A program made the position numbers and the translations under genes. 64,000 bases of DNA from Heterobasidion occidentale. Lineage: Eukaryota; Basidiomycota; Agaricomycetes; Russulales; Bondarzewiaceae. Positions 10,712 to 22,345 of this stretch are shown here, in pieces (the stretch's first letter is position 1; every line of letters starts with the position of its first letter). The DNA lies in the NCBI GenBank assembly GCA_039111635.1, contig JBCAQO010000002.1:3224001-3288000 (forward strand), given 5' to 3'. The notes under the pieces were generated by a model. It did not search any database and was not told the origin of the DNA. It was given only the letters and a program-made list of their open reading frames with translations.

Positions 10712-13700
10712 TCATAGACAGACAAATTTGGACTTGCGCTTCTGCAGTTCTTCCATACGGCTGTCGAGCTGTTGCCGGGCCCGTTCCTTGGCTCTCCGCT
10801 CCTCGTCCAGCCGGTGCTCGAGCGACTGCTTCTCCTCGACGATGGACCGCCGCACAGTCGCCACCTCTCGCTTGCTCTCCTGGAGCTCGCCGCGCAGCGA
10901 GTCGATCTGTGCGTTCAGGGTATCCCGCTCCCGAGCGATCTCGGTTGCCTGCATTCGGGCCTTCCGGACTAAGAACGAACCAGGCGATCGTCAGACGAGA
11001 CGAGGGTCGAAACCACAACAAAAACACTTACGGTTCTTTTCGGAGTCGCCCAGCGACGTCTCGAGGGTTGTGACGAGATCCATGTGCGCCTGGAGGTCGC
11101 TCTCGCAATGCATGAGCTGCTTGTTGAGAGTCCGGATCATCGCCTCCTGCTCCGTGATCTGCTTGCTCTGCTCCTCGATTTGCTGAACCAGCTTGGGATC
11201 GGGCGCGTGCGAGGAGCCATTCGGCAGATTCGGCAGCGACGGCGTGAGGGACGTCGCTGGCGAGTCGAGCTGCGAGTCCCGGGACGAGGACGCGGAGATC
11301 GGTGTCGACGATGACGCAGATTGGAATCCGTTGTCATTGCTGAACGACGACGCAACCCTGGGCGCCGGAGGCGGGGGCACGGAAGGCGGCGGTGTAGGTG
11401 GAGGAAGCTTCGAGGATGACAAGCTGTTCAGACGGCTGTATGAAAGCCCACGCTCCGTTGGCGGGCGGACCGGCGTCGAGACGGTCTCCGGTGGTGGGAT
11501 CTGAGCGAGCTGTGCTTGCAAGTCACGCACGGCATTCTCCTGCCTGCTCTTCTCCAACTGAATCGCGTCCTTTTCGTCCTTGACGCGCTGCAGCATGTGC
11601 TGCATCTCCGCAAGGACGGACCGATGCTTCTCCAGCTCGTCCACAAGGGATTCTCGCTTGGACGCCTCCCGTATGAGCATGGTCTGCTCGCTGCGCGTGT
11701 TGTTCAGCTCCGCCTGGAGCGCCTCGACCTGTTGCGCGAGCTCCGCGCGCTCGTTGTGGGCCTCGGACAAATCGTGCTGCAAGCTGGCGACGACATCGGC
11801 CTGCTTAGCCATCGAGTCCTCGTGCGCGACGCGCGCTTCCTCCCGAACGAGAGCGTGCTCTTCTAAAGCCGCCTTGTACGAGCTCAGCTCGTTGACAATC
11901 AGATCGTGATCCTTTTGCAAGGTTTCTCGCTCCCGCGAGTGCTTCTCTTCCAAGTCGGCGATGGCCGCTGCTAACCGGTCTTTCTCATCCTGAAGAAGCT
12001 GCTCGTTCTGCTGTCGGGACTGTTCCAAGGCCTCACGATGCGCTTCTTGTTCTGCGACGAGCGCAGCGTTCAGCTCAGCCATGGCCGCCTCGTGCTCCGC
12101 ACGGAGCCTTGCAGTCGACTCGGCGTGCGTCCGTGCTAGCGCGGAGCGCTCCTCGTTAGCCTTCGCAGCGGCATCCTGCAGAGCGGCATCATGAGCTGCC
12201 TTGAGCCTCGCGACCTCGTCCTGATGACCAGCTCCGACCTCCTGGAGAATGGTAGCCTGCTGCTCCTTGACAGCCTGCAACGCCATTTCGGAGTCTTCGC
12301 GCCCTTGAGATGAAAGAGCCGCATGATCATCATTAACCTTCGCCACCGCAGCCGCCAGCCGCTCGATCTCCTTGCCCGAGTCCTCCTCAGCCTTCGACAA
12401 AGCCTGCGCGTGCGCCTTCTCAGCCTTCGCCAGCGCCACAGCGTGCTCTTCCCGAAGTTTCGTGAGGGCCGCACTGTGCTCCTCCGTCGCCGCCGAGAGC
12501 AGACGAGCCTGATCTTCATTCGCCTTCTCCAGGTCCTCCGCAAACTGGGACTCCTTCTTTGCGATGGCCACAGAGAATTCGTCCTGGAGTTCCTTGAGGG
12601 CAGTCGCCTGGGCCGACTGAGAGTCTGAGATGGAGCCTTCTCGCGCGATGTCGGCCATCCGGAGCGAGGCCGCATGTTCTTCACGAAGACGTTCGAGAAT
12701 CGTACTTGCCTCCGCCGCCTGCCGCTCGATGACTTCGGCGTGCTCGGCGCGAAGTTTGGTGAGCCCGTTGTAGTAGTCCTCTTCCGTCTTTGCGAGCGCG
12801 GCGATAGACTCCTCGTCCTTCTGCTTGACAAGTTCCTCGTGTTTCGTGGTAAGATCGCGAATGGCCGTTGTATGCTCCTGGCGAGCCTGCGCGAGAGCGG
12901 CGCTGGCGTCTGCTAGACTCCGACGAAGCTCCTCGTCGTGCTGAGCCTTGAGGCTACCGAACGCCTCGGCATGTTCTTGATGAGCCTTCTCCAGAGCAGC
13001 GGAAGCCTCCTCCAGTTGACCCTGGACGGCTGTCAAAGAAAGAGCATGCTCCTCCTTGAGTCGCGAGACAAGCTCGTCAACCTGCTGCTCCTTCGTGCGC
13101 AAGGCTTCCTCGTGCTCCACACGAATTTGCTCGATGGCAACGACATGGGAAGCCTCCGCTTGCTCCAAAGCTTGTGCCAGCTTCGCCTCCCTTTGCTCGA
13201 TATGTTCCAATCGTGCAATGTCGGCCTCGTGCTTACTCCTGAGACTTTCCAACTCACTTGACATATTCAGTGCCTGCGATGCATATTCGTCAGCGTGATC
13301 CCAAGCAAAATTTGTCTGGACGCACCTGATCGCGTGAGAGGGTGCTCAGTTCATCATGCTGTCTCCGAAGCTGTTGCAACTCGTCGTTGAGACCCTCGAC
13401 AATGTCGCGATGCTGAGACTCCTTCTGTGCCATGGCCCTGTTGTCGCTGCGTGAGTATATGCGCTCGAGTCATGAGGAGGGAAATCGAACTCACATCATA
13501 AGTTCGTTAAGCCGTTCCAACGTTTCGTCGGCCTCCGACGTAGTCACGCTATCTGACCGCCCGTGGGTAATCTGCACGCTCGACTTGAGTTCATCAAACT
13601 GGTGCATAGTCTGCGGCGTGAGGTACGACGTAGGGCTCGTCCGTCCATTAACGTGGTCCTCCGCATCCACCTCAGGGGTCAATGGCAAGCTGACTGATAC

Positions 13701-16700
13701 AGTGCTTGAAGACGACACGCTCTCTTTCTCCTTTAAGGAAATCTCGAGCGCCGCGATCTCCTGCTCTCGCTCTTTCAAGACGTCTTGTAGCCGCATAATC
13801 TCCTTCTCCAGGCTGCTGACGGACCGCTCAGTTGTGCTGACATTCAGAGAGGGTAACGAGATCGAGAGGTTCGGACGGGAGCGCGAATGCGAGTGGGAAT
13901 GTGAATGTGTATATGGCGACGAGGACGACTGAGATGGCGAATGGGAGGGGCTACTGGTTCCAGGACTTGACAAGGAAGTTTTGCGCGAGCGCGCCGAGGA
14001 CAGCTCCTGAGAGAGCGATTGCGATTGCGAGAGCGATTGCGAGAGCGACCTATACAAAAGTCGTCATTTGGATGGGCCGTGAGAAGTACACGCTCGGGCT
14101 TACCTCGAATGAAGCGATTCTGTCGAGATCGCATGTCGGAAAAAAAGGCGCTTGTGGGCGCTCTGAGGGCTATCGCTGGATTCCCTGTGGCGACCCCCGG
14201 TCATGCGTCGCCTGTGCGGGCCACCCCAGTCGATCGACCGCTCTGGCTCCTCCGAGACAGACGGAGCGGATTGGCTGAGCTTCACTTCTTGGATTTGAGC
14301 CGCAAGGTCCGAGATTTCGCGCAGGGCATCGCGGTATTTAGAAGTAACGGATGAAAGATCGGCGAGGGTCGCGGTGTGGGTCTGTTGGAGTGCGACGAGC
14401 TGGTTCTCGAGCGAGAGGTCCTGCTCCCTGGGCGTTGAGGTCCCCGAGGCTTGACTGCTGCCCGAACCGCTGGCCTTGGCAAAGTCGACGATGTTGGCCT
14501 CGAGGTTCTTCCGGGCCTGCGCCACCTCATCAGCGACACCGCCCAAGCGCTCTCTTGCCTCGCCGGCCGCCTTCCTCTTCAGCTCCCACTCCTCCATCTT
14601 CTTCTCGAGGTCCCTGACCCGCTGCTCGCGCTCTTCGAGGTCCGTCCTCCAGTCCTCGCCATCTTTCTTCAGTTCTCTAGGCGCTCCTGGAGAATCTCGG
14701 CCTTGTCTCGTCGTCTCTCGCATTCTGACTCGAGCTTCTCCACCGTCTGACGAAGTACGAGGACAGACTCGTCAGACCGGGCGAGACGAGTCTCCAAGTC
14801 CGCAATGTACCGAGTCGAGTGCGATTCCGATTCTTTGAATCGACTCAGCTCGCGCTTGAGGTCGCTCATGGATTCGCTCGAACTAATGTGAGACTCGTCG
14901 TATGCCTTGATCTTTTCCTCGAGGTCATGAACGTAGGCCTGAAACCATGCCGATCAGTCTTGTATCGTAATACGTATGAAAATGATAATATACCTCTGTG
15001 GACGCCTCTCGCTCCGTCAGCTTCACAACTCGCGCCCTCAGCTCCTCGACATAGAGTTCGGTCGCGACTTTCCGTTCGGAGAGTTGAGTCAGCTCTTCTT
15101 CCTTCTCCTCGACCAGCTCGTTCGTGTGCCGGAGCGCAGCGCGGTTAAGGCTCAGCTCAGCCTCCATGGCGCTGATAGTCTTCTCGTACTCCTCGATTAC
15201 GGGGCCTACGATCTCCTCGTATTTGCTCATCCCAGGAATGGTGCCCGTCGTCGCAGACCGATGATGCTCACCATGCTCCTTGCGGAGCCGGTTGAGCTCT
15301 TCATTGCGGGCCACGTACTTCTCTCGGAGATCCTCGTAGTTGTTCTTGAGCTCGTTGAAATTCGCAAGCATCTTCTTTGATGCACCCTCGAGCTCCTTCG
15401 ACTCCGTTGATGGAGCGTGGGAAACCTCGGACGGGGGAAGCGTGCCACCCTCTTTGATGATCTTCACCTCCTTCCGAAGCCGGGTCACCATGCCCTGCAA
15501 CCACTCGATATCGTCCCAACCTTCTTCTTTCTCGTTGACCACGGCACGATTCTTGATATTTCGGGCACGGTTGGCGTATTTGAGGGTGTTGATCGTTTCC
15601 GCAGCGTTCCACTCCGCAGGGCTGATGCAAGCGATCATGAGGGTGTGCGCGTTGCCGCCGAGTGAGTCTTGCAAGAGCCGGGTGAGCTTAGAGTCACGAT
15701 AGGGGACGTAGGATGCGGTATGGGACTTTGCCCTTGCGGGGTCCCCAAGAGCGGAGATAACATTCCCCAGAGCGAGTAGGCCACTATTAATGGAGATTCC
15801 CTCCTTGACGCGGTCTCCAGAGGCTGCCGTGCGCTTGAGCTACAAAGAGAACGTCATTCTCTCGCACATAGAGCGATGTATGGAAGTTGCCTCTTACTCG
15901 TTCTGATCCGGCTAGGTCGACAAAGTGGAATTTCGAAACGACAGTAATCCAATCTCCCTCATCATCCATGCTCTGCCGAGTATCATGCTGTGAGCCGAGG
16001 GCACTAGCAGGCCGCAGGCCGCCTCCTCTGCCCATGGCTGAAGCAAAGCTGTTGGGGGTACCTGGACGGGCGCCAAAGGTTGGGGAGGATACCCTGTTGC
16101 CCGGTCCTCCAGCAAACATGGATCCTGGCCGTCCGATGCGCGATGGGGATCGTCCTGTCGGGGGCAACGGCGATGACGAGCGTGTTGGAGCGCCCCCCGA
16201 ACCTTTATACTTCCTTTGTGTGAGGGTGAGCGAGAAGATAGCATGGGAACGAGAAGACTGGGCGTTCATGTCTGTCTCGTTCGTCCTTCGAATAGCTGTT
16301 CCTTGACGGATCAGGCTTCAAGGCACACATGTCAGGCGCACAGTAACAATCGAGAAAGAGGACCGCTAGACTGACTTCATGACTTCGCCGGAGGTTTTAA
16401 CAGCGACCTCGCGAAGGCCCCCCCAGATGATCGACCCATCCTTACCTTCTCGAATCTGGACACCAGCGCCATCATCGCTAAGCAGGTCGATAAGGTCTTC
16501 GTTGTAGATTTCTATGAAGGAACCCTTGATATTATAGTTCCACGCATTACCGCGCTCCTCCTTGATCTCCCTTGCGCGCTGGAAGAGGGTAGACACGGCA
16601 CGGGGAATGATACCCATACCATTTGTCGGATCCGATGGATCGGCGTCAAGGTCAATGCCTGTCATGGTGAAGGTCTTGCCAGAGCTGGTCTGGCCGTACG

Positions 16701-17128
16701 CGAGAATTGTGCAATTAAAGCCGTCGAGAAAGCGGGAGAGGAGCGGGAGGGCGGTGGAAGTGAAGAGCGCATGTTGGGTGCTCTCTGGGGGGTGGACCTG
16801 GTCGAACGTGAAGACTTGTTTTTTGGCGTTGGCGGCTGCGGACGAGCTGGAGGCAGAGGCGGTGCTGGCACCAGATGCTGAAGGAGAGGAGGATGTGGCG
16901 TCGACGGTGACAGAGGTGGAAGAGGCGGCGTGTATGACGGCGCGCTGAAAACGAGCGGGGATGGATACGGTATCCTGTTTGGTGGTCGGTCGTATGCGGA
17001 GAGCTAGCTCGGGGCGAACGGTTGTGAGAGGTCGAGAGGAGGAAGATGGGAGAGATTTGAATGGACTGACCAACTTGAACGGACGTCTGCGCCGCGCTCG
17101 ACGACGACGAGGACGTGGAGGGGGCCAT
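10712..17128 (-). CDS. Kinesin, kinesin-4-like, with very long coiled coil
   Basis: Microtubule motor. Nine exons (17128-17075, 17007-16376, 16315-15898, 15839-14994, 14938-14104, 14049-13495, 13446-13326, 13273-11032, 10968-10712) give about 1,986 residues if one base is missing near 14680. The N-terminal motor has ALRIRP, the P-loop [15 protein letters not shown], switch [12 protein letters not shown] and switch II DLAGSER, then a neck reading [17 protein letters not shown], closest to kinesin-4. A Gly/Pro/Ser-rich insertion of about 85 residues separates switch I from switch II. After residue 480 come heptad coiled coils, a Ser-rich hinge with SLSQ and SHSH repeats (13860-14049), and a continuous 750-residue coiled coil encoded by one 2.2-kb exon. 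The frame break at about 14670-14684 lies between ILQERLE and ELKKDGEDW, both coiled-coil-like. Exon phases across it agree only if one base is restored. Cargo and exact subfamily are uncertain. Confidence 0.92.
13992..14049 (-). repeat. Short in-frame tandem repeat in kinesin hinge
   Basis: Six-base units reading GAGAGC/GATTGC on the + strand encode repeated SLSQ and SQ units in the serine-rich hinge of the kinesin. A neighbouring His/Ser dipeptide repeat is encoded at about 13875-13915. Confidence 0.75.
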
Positions 17129-18704
17129 GGCGGCGAGGGACGAGTGGAAATGGACGAGGTGGTTGATTGGCGAACGGTTCAGGACGCTGCTTAGTAGACG
17201 CCGAAGCGCCCGACGGCCCGGCGCCGTCGTGAACCGGATGGGCTGGCCAATGGCCTCCGTAATAGCTCTGCTAGCCAGCCGTGATCCCTCTCGCTCAGGG
17301 CAACGGTTATCTCGACTCTTCCTCCTCTAGGTCCGCGCCAGAAGGCGTCGCCTTCGGACATCCTCATCCGATTCCTCACCGTCTCCAACTCCAGGTACAA
17401 TTCCGTGTCGCATCATTTCTCCACCAATGCACCCGCTCGTTTCTACGCATGTCGTAGCCCTCGTTCTCGACCTCCCATTGGCGCCATCGTTTTCTGCATC
17501 TTATTGTCGATGGACACCATCCTCTACCGGTCCAATGGGTCTCCTCTCCTCTCTCATCAGCCTTACACACCGATCAAGCGCGCTCCTGCAATTTTGGGAG
17601 GCTGCCGATCATCGATCCCAGCATCAAATATCTCACTTGACGTCCACCATTTTCCTTGAAACATTGCACCAATCATTTGATTGGCCTGTGCGCACCGGTT
17701 GCATATCTTGCGATGAGCGCAGTCCTGTGCATCTATCAACCTCGGCCTTCGGAACTTTGCTCTGAACCTCCGAATCCGAATCAAGGTCAGTGCACAGAAT
17801 TCACCGCCTGCCCAGGCTCGCGTTTCATTTCGTCTTGTGCCACACAGATGGCGGAACGGCATCCCGAAAGCCTTTTTTTGCGCTCATAGTTGTCTTACTT
17901 CGCGCTACACCGACAGGTATACTAGGGCGCACGTATGAGTCGACGGATCCGTCGACTTTGCTTGACTACGCCGTTTAATGGCCACTTGGATACAGTGGTG
18001 CCCGCATCTTTCTCGAGATCGTGTCTTCCACAAATGGGGAGGCCCAAACGGCATGGTGAATTCGGCTCACCTCAAGCGTCTACCCTGTGTTACGTTTACA
18101 GGTGCGTCCTCCAATGAGGACCGACATGACGATCCCGTAAGTACCTCGCATAGTTCCTCGGGACGCTGAAAAGCTGATCAACCTGCTCTCTTCTCTTCCT
18201 CGGGACTAAGGATATCTCTGGCGACAGATGATCAAACTACTATGCACTGAAATTTCGCTTTCTCTACGGCATAAACGCCCCGAGATCATATTGTGTCGTG
18301 TAAACATTGTCCCAGACTTGTCCCAGCCTTGTTCTCGACAGTCCGTGTTTTGGCCGTTCTTTCGCGCGACTTTCGAACGTGAGGGTGTGTGGGATCATCG
18401 CGTTTCTCAGTATTCTCGTTTCCACGGGCGACGCATCGTGAACCGATAGCATTATACCCACGACATACGAGTGCGCCTTCGAATTTGTCGGCGGTCTGCG
18501 TGAGCATTCATTCGATTTGCATCACTGGCACCAATTCAATGTCCGGTCTCAACGGTCGTGCCGTTGCGCTTGTCGTTCGGCGGTGTGGTGGGAAATGCCT
18601 CGCCGATGATCAAGATCGCACGTGATGGAGGATGAGATTTAGAAGTATTGCCTGCTGATGCGTTTCTTCCGCGCTCCAAGCTACTCGTTCTCATCTGCCT
18701 GGAG
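17129..18704. other. Intergenic between divergent kinesin and IPK1 genes
   Basis: About 1.6 kb with no supported gene. It should hold both promoters. A minus-strand open frame at 17191-17400 and others to 17862 have no recognised motifs, no continuing exons and no clear start. Confidence 0.5.
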
Positions 18705-20192
18705 ATGACCGACGCGACCAATTCCAGCACCATCCGACTGTCAGAGACCTCGCCATCGGATTGGAAATATGTCTCAGAGGGCGGAGCCACCATCGTCTTC
18801 TCATACCGCGGACCAACCCATCCTGGTTGCGGATTCGATAACACCGTGCTGAGGCTGCGGAAGCAGAGGCTACACAAACTCGCTGCCAAACGGGGGACGT
18901 CTTCTGATGACACCGATGACGCAGACCTGGACGACCCCATGATCGAGTTCCAGCAGAAGATCATCGGCAGACTCATCTTATCAGAGTTCCTTGTGCGACT
19001 GCGAGTTGTGCGTCTTGAGGGCCCATGGCTGGAGCAGTTCGCCTCACATCATGAGCCCTCGCGCCCTGCTGAACGGAGACAGGTCGATGCCATCGATCTG
19101 TCGAAACGCAAAGCGGTGCTCGCTACGGATCTTGTGGGTGGAGAGGCGTGCGTGGTTGAAATCAAGGTATGGCTCTCACTTCCGCTTGTCTTCCGGCGAG
19201 GGCTATTGGATATACTCGCTTCTCATGGATGAACGAGTCTAGCCAAAGTGGGGCTTCCTTCCGTTCCCCGCTCATCTGTCGCCCCAAAGTGCACGCATCA
19301 AGACGCGCACATGCCGCACCTGCATGCACAATCACCTTCGGCACATCAAGGGCGAGCCCGCAGCGGTCTCGTACTGTCCGTTAGACTTATTTTCAGGAAC
19401 CGAGGCGCGCACGGCGCGGGCCATACATGGCCTATGGGATGCATGGAAGGACAGCGGAGGGAGTGTCAACAACCTGAGAATCTTCTCACAGGGCCAGTTG
19501 CTCAAGCCCGACGATGTGAGTCCAGGCAGCGCTTCCATTTCGCCGAGATCTTCCCAAGCTGGCTATGCTAACTGACGCGGTCCATCAAACAAACTTTACA
19601 GGGAGAGGGTGTCGCAGAGTGGGCGCAAACGGTGTTCGGCTCAAGTGACCTAGCGAACGACGACCTCCGAGCAAAGTTTACGGCCGCACTTCTCCCCATC
19701 GTTCTCGAGACACCACTTCTCCGACACCTGTCAAGGATACAGCGTACCTTGGATGCGCTTGACAGCGAAGGGCTTTCTAAGCTTCGCGCACAGGCCGCAA
19801 CTTCGTCATTTTCCTCGAATCATGATGTGGATTCCCCGATCTCAGGCCGCGGAACAGACCTCTCCGAGCCGTCCATAGGAGACTGGACTTCCTTCGTAGA
19901 CGCCTACCTCGCCTCCCACGATGCGCGCGACCATAGCAAACCTCTGCCATCAGAACTACGATACTACACGCTCGCATACCTGCTCTCGGGCACATTCAAG
20001 GACTGCTCCGTGCTCGTCAAGTTTCCCCCGACGCGGGATGTGAGCCCCGCCGCGCAGGGACTAGTGAAAGTCATCGATCTCGATCCGAAGAGTGTGAAGA
20101 AGATGCCAGGCTGGGAGGAGCTGGACCAGCAGATCGTGGGATCGTACGCGGGAGTCAGCGAGGATCTGAGGCGGACGTGTCAGGACGGATAG
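18705..20192 (+). CDS. IPK1: Inositol-pentakisphosphate 2-kinase
   Basis: Phosphorylates inositol pentakisphosphate at position 2 to make phytate (InsP6), which supports mRNA export and inositol signalling. Three exons (18705-19166, 19243-19515, 19602-20192) give 441 residues, in frame throughout. Diagnostic blocks are WKYVSEGGATIVFSY near the N-terminus, FDNTVLRLRK (nucleotide-binding lysine region), EIKPKWGFLP formed across intron 1, and a Cys-rich CRTCMHNHLR segment, then SYCPLDLFSG. These follow the IPK1 order. The ATG at 18705 is the first in frame with the conserved block. The C-terminal 190 residues are weakly conserved. It is transcribed away from the kinesin; the IVD gene follows on the same strand after 270 bp. 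Confidence 0.93.
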
Positions 20193-20462
20193 CCTAGAGA
20201 GCTTCGCAGCAGAATTCGAAGTTTTGTCTCGGTAGGAGGATGGTTATGTCTCGGATACCCGTTCGCTGTAGGTTTATACTAGTTCCTTGCGTGCTTCACT
20301 AGCTCCCTGAGTGTGCGACATGCCCTCGAACGTCGTTGACGTCGAACCTCAAGCTGGGGTTAGATCTTGGATCGGCCCGGCACATGCGAGGTCCGCCCGA
20401 GTGCGGGGTAAGGCCATTCTGCGTCCCTTTCCACCTCGAATTCGAACACACCTGCTCAGCAA

Positions 20463-22345
20463 ATGGCACTCACCTCTCCATTGCGATTCGCTACGCGCTC
20501 AGCTTCTCGCCTGAACAGGCTCGCGCTATCTGCGTCCCCGCGACGGCGACATGCATCCACTTACAACGCTGACGTCGCGGGGCTTACAGAGGAGCAGGCG
20601 GAGGTATGTGCGAAAGGCTCCGGGCAACCGTGTGCATGAGCATCAAGAAGTGAAAATTCCTACTTATTGAGTGCATGGTCTGGTGCAGTTTCGTCACAGC
20701 GTGGCGCAGTTCGCGAAAAAGGAGGTCGAGCCTAGGGCTGCTGAGATAGACAAGTCGAATACTTTCCCCATGGTGCGCACCGATGTTGTATATACATTTG
20801 ATCAGGTCGCTGAGTTCTTGTGATCAGGATTTGTGGCCCAAACTTGGCGGGATGGGGCTGCTTGGTGTGACTTGCTCGTCGAAGTACGGCGGCCTCGAGC
20901 AAGGGTATTTCGAACACACGCTCGCCATGGAGGAACTATCGCGCGCATCCGGCTCCGTCGCGCTCTCATACGGCGCGCACTCCAATCTGTGCGTTAACCA
21001 GATCCACCGGCATGGCACGGAGGCGCAGAAGGAGAAGTATCTGCCCGACCTCATCTCGGGGAAGAAGGTGGGTAGCTTGGCGATGAGCGAACCGAACTCG
21101 GGGAGTGATGTGGTCAGCATGGGGCTCAAGGCGGTGAAGAAGTCGGGAGGCTGGGTGCTCAACGGGAACAAGTTCTGGTGAGCGCACTCGATACGGCAGA
21201 ACGCTGCTGGTTTACGTAGTTGCTCGGCTGGGTACAGGATCACGAATGGACCCACGGCATCGACACTGGTTGTCTATGCAAAGACATCTCCGGAGAAGGG
21301 CTCACAGGGTATCACAGCATTCATCATCGAAAAGGAATTTCCTGGATTCTCAACACACCAGAAACTGGACAAGGTCGGCATGCGAGGCAGCGACACTTGT
21401 GAACTTGTTTTCGAGGACTGTGAAGTTCCAGACGGTGAGATTTTTCTCGTGTACTCGTGCTTTTCCTGAGTCATCTTTGTTTCACAACCCTATAGAGAAT
21501 GTTCTGGGTCAAGTCGATAAGGGCGCAGCCGTCTTGATGTCTGGTCTCGACCTTGAACGACTGGTTTTGAGCGGAGGACCTCTAGGGCGAGTTTCAACTT
21601 CCGCTATCTAACGCGCACTTTCCTAAACAAACCTGCAGCTTGATGCAAGCCGCATTCGATTATGCAATTGACTACATTCATGAGCGCAAGCAATTTGGCC
21701 GTGCCATCGGCACATTTCAATTGATGCAGGGTGAGCTTCCAGTCGTCTTCAGCCATTTCACGGAAGGAATGATAGCTAATTTGCTATCGATGCTTGTTAG
21801 GCAAAATTGCGGATATGTACACAAAGATCAATGCGAGCAGGTCGTATGTTTATTCCGTCGCACGCGCTTGTGATAGAGGGCATATCAGTCGAAGAGTGGG
21901 TGTCTCATCGTGACGTCCGAAGGTCGCACCTCTCCCCATTGCTCACGATATGTAGGACTGTGCGGGCGCCATCCTCTACTCTACGGAGAAAGCGGTAGAA
22001 GTCGCTCTGGAAGGAATGCAGTGCCTTGGAGGAAATGGATACATCAACGGTCAGTCACATGAAGTTTGAACCTACTTGAGCGCCTGGCCCGAGCGTCGTT
22101 CTCTTTCCTTTGCCTTCCTTTTTGGGTCCACTCACCCGCCTCGTGATATTGAACGCATCATGTCTATTCCCGTCTCGTTCTGCGTCGCCCGCTTTTGGCT
22201 TGAGCTGATTTTTGATGCCCCCGATTCAGATTTCCCGATGGGGAGGATAATGCGAGACTCGAGGCTGTACACAGTGGGCGCCGGGACACAGGAGATTAGG
22301 AGGATGCTTATCGGGAGAGAGTTCAACCAGGACTATCTGAGCTGA
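20463..22345 (+). CDS. IVD: Isovaleryl-CoA dehydrogenase
   Basis: Mitochondrial FAD enzyme oxidising isovaleryl-CoA to 3-methylcrotonyl-CoA in leucine breakdown. Nine exons (20463-20603, 20689-20772, 20828-21177, 21238-21434, 21496-21586, 21639-21730, 21801-21895, 21956-22049, 22230-22345) give 419 residues. An Arg/Ser-rich presequence (about residues 1-30) precedes the acyl-CoA dehydrogenase fold. Seen are [29 protein letters not shown], the catalytic glutamate in DLERLVL (the position specific to IVD), [30 protein letters not shown] and the closing [19 protein letters not shown]. The intron after exon 5 begins GCGAGT (a GC-AG intron); the protein motif SGGPLGLMQAA across it leaves little doubt. 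No frame break is seen. Confidence 0.97.
21587..21638 (+). other. GC-AG intron in IVD gene
   Basis: The donor is GCGAGT and the acceptor CTGCAG. No GT in the neighbourhood restores the frame, and splicing here joins GGPLG to LMQAA, conserved in isovaleryl-CoA dehydrogenases. Confidence 0.88.

Noticed and set aside
10991..13264. A long minus-strand frame that could be a separate coiled-coil or myosin-like protein
   Set aside because: Splice sites at both ends keep phase with the kinesin upstream and with the final exon downstream, so it is the tail of the kinesin.
17191..17862. Minus-strand open frames upstream of the kinesin
   Set aside because: No motif, no coherent splice partners and no clear start; most likely chance frames in GC-rich promoter DNA.
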